Positions 6,911-8,477 of a stretch of DNA of 8,477 nucleotides are shown here, one piece after another. The DNA is from Planctomycetaceae bacterium. GTDB lineage: Bacteria > Planctomycetota > Planctomycetia > Pirellulales > UBA1268. The notes beneath the pieces are model-generated. The model worked only from the letters and a program-made list of their open reading frames with translations. It made no database searches and had not been told where the DNA came from. The position numbers and the translations under genes were made by a program. Location: assembly GCA_030616935.1 (NCBI GenBank), contig JAUWWJ010000050.1:1-8477 (forward strand), in the 5' to 3' direction. How positions within the stretch are numbered: position 1 is the first letter of the stretch; each line of letters begins with the position of its first letter.

Positions 6911-7734
6911 CCCCTTTCGTTAGGTTATTTGCTGGAACGGGCACCCTCGAGTTTCTTTCTCCGGGCATCTTGCTTGCTGTGGCGGTAACATGCCTTGCGG
7001 CAAGTCTTTACCTCCTTCTTCCTAAATCTGGCCGGCACGGCAAGACCTCACGACGAGTAGGTTGGCTCATCGGATTGATTACACTTGGTCTCTTTATTGC
7101 CACTGGACAACGTCTGGGGAACCTTGGGGAAGAAGCTGTCTTCCTGATAGTTTCACTTGTTGCTGTTGTGAGTGCGGCTGCAACGATAACTTGTCGCTCT
7201 CCTGTCTACGCAGCGATCTGGTTTGCTCTTTGCTTGGCTGGTGTATCAGGTGTGCTGCTTGTTTTAGGTGCCCAGTTTCTCGGTGTTGCAACAATTGTTG
7301 TCTACGCAGGTGCCATTTTAGTGATGTTTCTTTTTGTTCTGATGCTGGCTCAGCCATCTGGTGTCACCACATCAGATCGCATAACCAATGAGCCAATGCT
7401 TTCTGCAGTCGCAGGAGCTGTACTGCTTGGTCTTTTATCACTTTCAATTGGTCGGCTATCTGCCGAAGAGCCTCTCTGCTGCCGCCCTCCATCCAAGGCA
7501 GCTGCACTCGGCGCAACAACTGTCGAGAAAACACCGACTGAAAGCGTGGACCTTTTGGCGTCTGACCAGGTGGCCCGGCTTGGTGGTGAGCTTTTCGGCC
7601 ACCACCTCGTCGCTGTTGAGGCTGTAGGCATTCTTTTGCTCGTCGCGCTCATTGGAGCCATTGCCATTGTTTCAAATGGCCTCGAGGGCAGCCACGTAGA
7701 AACTTCGTCTTTGCAAGAAGGGAACCAATCATGA
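6907..7734 (+). CDS. nuoJ: NADH-quinone oxidoreductase subunit J (ND6 homologue), enlarged
   Basis: This membrane-arm subunit sits between NuoH/NuoA and NuoK; its third canonical helix changes conformation during the cycle. The canonical core starts near residue 74: helix 1 (about 76-95), SPVYAAIW (98-105), helix 2, then LGAQFLGVATIVVYAGAI with Tyr133 in the helix that carries the pi-bulge, and FLFVLML. The last helix lies at about 235-256, after LGGELFGHHLVAVEA. Length is 275, against 184 in E. coli. The excess is an N-terminal extension with two extra hydrophobic segments (about 17-38 and 51-66) and a hydrophilic loop at about 183-224 that includes adjacent Cys191-Cys192. The start is GTG at 6907, overlapping the nuoI stop by 4 bases. 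No in-frame ATG occurs before Met140, which is inside the conserved core, so a shorter ATG-started form is excluded. The upstream GGGGGG is only a weak ribosome site. Identification is firm; the role of the extensions is unknown. Confidence 0.95.
   Translation: MTPFVRLFAGTGTLEFLSPGILLAVAVTCLAASLYLLLPKSGRHGKTSRRVGWLIGLITLGLFIATGQRLGNLGEEAVFLIVSLVAVVSAAATITCRSPVYAAIWFALCLAGVSGVLLVLGAQFLGVATIVVYAGAILVMFLFVLMLAQPSGVTTSDRITNEPMLSAVAGAVLLGLLSLSIGRLSAEEPLCCRPPSKAAALGATTVEKTPTESVDLLASDQVARLGGELFGHHLVAVEAVGILLLVALIGAIAIVSNGLEGSHVETSSLQEGNQS
7715..7722 (+). promoter_or_regulatory. Probable ribosome binding site of nuoK
   Basis: A purine run AAGAAGGG ends 8 bases before the nuoK ATG at 7731. It is a plausible but not perfect Shine-Dalgarno sequence, reinforced by the ATGA overlap with the nuoJ stop. 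Confidence 0.5.
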
Positions 7735-8195
7735 CAACACTTGTATTGCTTGGAACTTCGCTTGCACTCCTTCAAAATGGATTGGTTGTTGGAGCAATTC
7801 TCTTGAGCCTTGGCCTTGTCGGCATCCTTTCAAGGCGAAACCTGATTGTCATGTTTCTTTCTGCTGAGTTAATGCTTCAAGGCATTTCAGTAACCCTTGT
7901 TGCCTGGAGTCGCTATCACGGTGACTTTGGCGGTCATGTTCTGGTCATCTTTGTACTCTCGGTAGCAGCATGTGAAGCGGCCATTGCTCTTGTTTTTGTT
8001 CTGCAGGCTTTCACTCGAACTGGCCGTCTTGATTCTTCAGCATGGCAGACTCTTCGAGAAGCCACACTTGACCGTAGCATCGACCATGAAATCCCATCGC
8101 TTGATACTTCGATGCCCAGTTTTCCTCGCCTCACCCCAGCGGGCCGATCACCTCACACTGATGAGCAAGATGGGATGCAGCGTGAACATGTTTGA
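7731..8195 (+). CDS. nuoK: NADH-quinone oxidoreductase subunit K (ND4L homologue) with C-terminal tail
   Basis: This small membrane-arm subunit contributes one proton channel, together with NuoJ. It has three hydrophobic helices: about 14-32, 38-59 and 69-92. The family blocks are RRNLIVMFLSAELMLQ and SVAACEAAIALVFV. The two buried glutamates essential in E. coli (Glu36 and Glu72) correspond to Glu46 and Glu82, with the same 36-residue spacing, so proton transfer should be intact. Family length is about 100; here it is 154. The extra is a hydrophilic, proline- and charge-rich tail from about residue 96 to 154, with no hydrophobic segment. The second helix has LMLQGIS where many relatives have LMLNAVN. 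The ATG overlaps the nuoJ stop by 4 bases, and a purine-rich site lies upstream. A 30-base gap separates it from nuoL. The tail is read in frame to a TGA, with no sign of a frameshift. Confidence 0.95.
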   Translation: MTTLVLLGTSLALLQNGLVVGAILLSLGLVGILSRRNLIVMFLSAELMLQGISVTLVAWSRYHGDFGGHVLVIFVLSVAACEAAIALVFVLQAFTRTGRLDSSAWQTLREATLDRSIDHEIPSLDTSMPSFPRLTPAGRSPHTDEQDGMQREHV

Positions 8196-8225
8196 TATCT
8201 ATTATTCTCCTACAAATTTGTCGAT

Positions 8226-8477
8226 ATGACCCCGTCTTTCCTTCTTGTACTCATTCCATTACTGCCCCTTATTGCAGCTATTGCCACTGTTATTGGTGGG
8301 CGGAGGCTTGGTGCTCGAGCACATCTGCCGGCTGTTGTCGGTATAGCGGCAGCAGCGGTTATTGCATTATCGCTTCTTGTATTCACTGCACGCAGCCGAG
8401 GACATGCAGAGACACCTCGTCCTATTGATATGGTGACCACACTCTGGCAATGGGCAACTGTTGAGGATGCGTATGCC
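8226..8477 (+). CDS. nuoL: NADH-quinone oxidoreductase subunit L (ND5 homologue), 5' part
   Basis: This is the start of the distal antiporter-like pumping subunit. The frame is open from ATG at 8226 to the window's end, giving 84 residues. The N-terminus has a hydrophobic helix built around LVLIPLLPLIAAIATVIGG (about 7-25), a basic stretch RRLGARAHLP, then a second helix (about 38-55). This LIPLLP opening followed by G-R-R-L and a second helix is the usual start of NuoL, and the position after nuoK agrees. At the edge, residues such as LWQWATVED resemble the loop before the third helix. NuoM and NuoN also begin with hydrophobic helices, so family membership rests partly on gene order. No Shine-Dalgarno sequence is seen in the 30-base gap before it. 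The conserved lysine and glutamate of the pumping channel lie beyond the window. Confidence 0.88.
   Translation, partial: MTPSFLLVLIPLLPLIAAIATVIGGRRLGARAHLPAVVGIAAAAVIALSLLVFTARSRGHAETPRPIDMVTTLWQWATVEDAYA

Noticed and set aside
7350..7775. A 141-residue - strand frame opposite nuoJ and the start of nuoK
   Set aside because: Antisense to conserved membrane genes; its Ser/Pro/Thr-rich composition is what reversed hydrophobic codons give.
8183..8208. A possible internal promoter before nuoL (TGAACA and TATTCT)
   Set aside because: The spacing between the two elements is only 14 bases and the match is weak. The AT-rich gap alone explains it.
1..8477. A novel or accessory system such as defence, mobile or biosynthetic genes
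   Set aside because: Every gene matches a standard complex I subunit in standard order, with no foreign insertion, repeat or RNA gene.
7731..8477. The variant complex I with a duplicated NuoM antiporter subunit
   Set aside because: The diagnostic features are in nuoL to nuoN, which lie beyond the window, so the tailed NuoK alone cannot support this.

Overview
This window is one uninterrupted stretch of a bacterial complex I (proton-pumping NADH:quinone oxidoreductase) operon. All genes are on the + strand, in the order nuoC(3' end)-nuoD-nuoE-nuoF-nuoG-nuoH-nuoI-nuoJ-nuoK-nuoL(5' end). Eight genes are complete and two are cut by the window edges. There is no RNA gene, mobile element, CRISPR array or stretch over 50 bases without a gene. 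NuoA and NuoB (expected upstream) and the rest of NuoL, NuoM and NuoN (expected downstream) lie outside.

Layout. Bases 1-3362 hold nuoC (separate from nuoD, not fused as in E. coli), nuoD, nuoE and nuoF; C and D form the quinone-side peripheral arm, E and F the NADH-input tip. Bases 3392-5029 hold a short nuoG, the iron-sulfur wire subunit. Bases 5080-6910 hold nuoH (quinone-cavity membrane subunit) and nuoI (two [4Fe-4S] clusters). From 6907 to the end are membrane-arm genes nuoJ, nuoK and the start of nuoL. Visible cluster ligands cover N1a (NuoE), N3 (NuoF), N1b, N5, N4 and N7 (NuoG), and N6a and N6b (NuoI). N2 would be in NuoB, outside the window. NADH oxidised at the NuoF FMN passes electrons along this chain to quinone at the NuoB/NuoD/NuoH junction, and the membrane arm pumps protons.

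Organism. The presence of nuoE/F/G shows a true NADH-dependent enzyme. Base composition is near 50% GC by eye. The split nuoC/nuoD, short NuoG, enlarged NuoJ and tailed NuoK, together with several genes lacking a Shine-Dalgarno sequence, resemble what I recall of Planctomycetota. That assignment is an inference from memory of family sequences, at roughly 60-65% confidence, and was not tested by a search.

I found no undescribed system. What deserves a second look is architectural: a NuoG with a much reduced C-terminal molybdopterin-type domain, a NuoJ with two extra N-terminal helices and a long loop, a NuoK with a hydrophilic C-terminal tail, a NuoH with a longer loop and an extra C-terminal helix, and a split between genes with and without a Shine-Dalgarno sequence that follows gene spacing.
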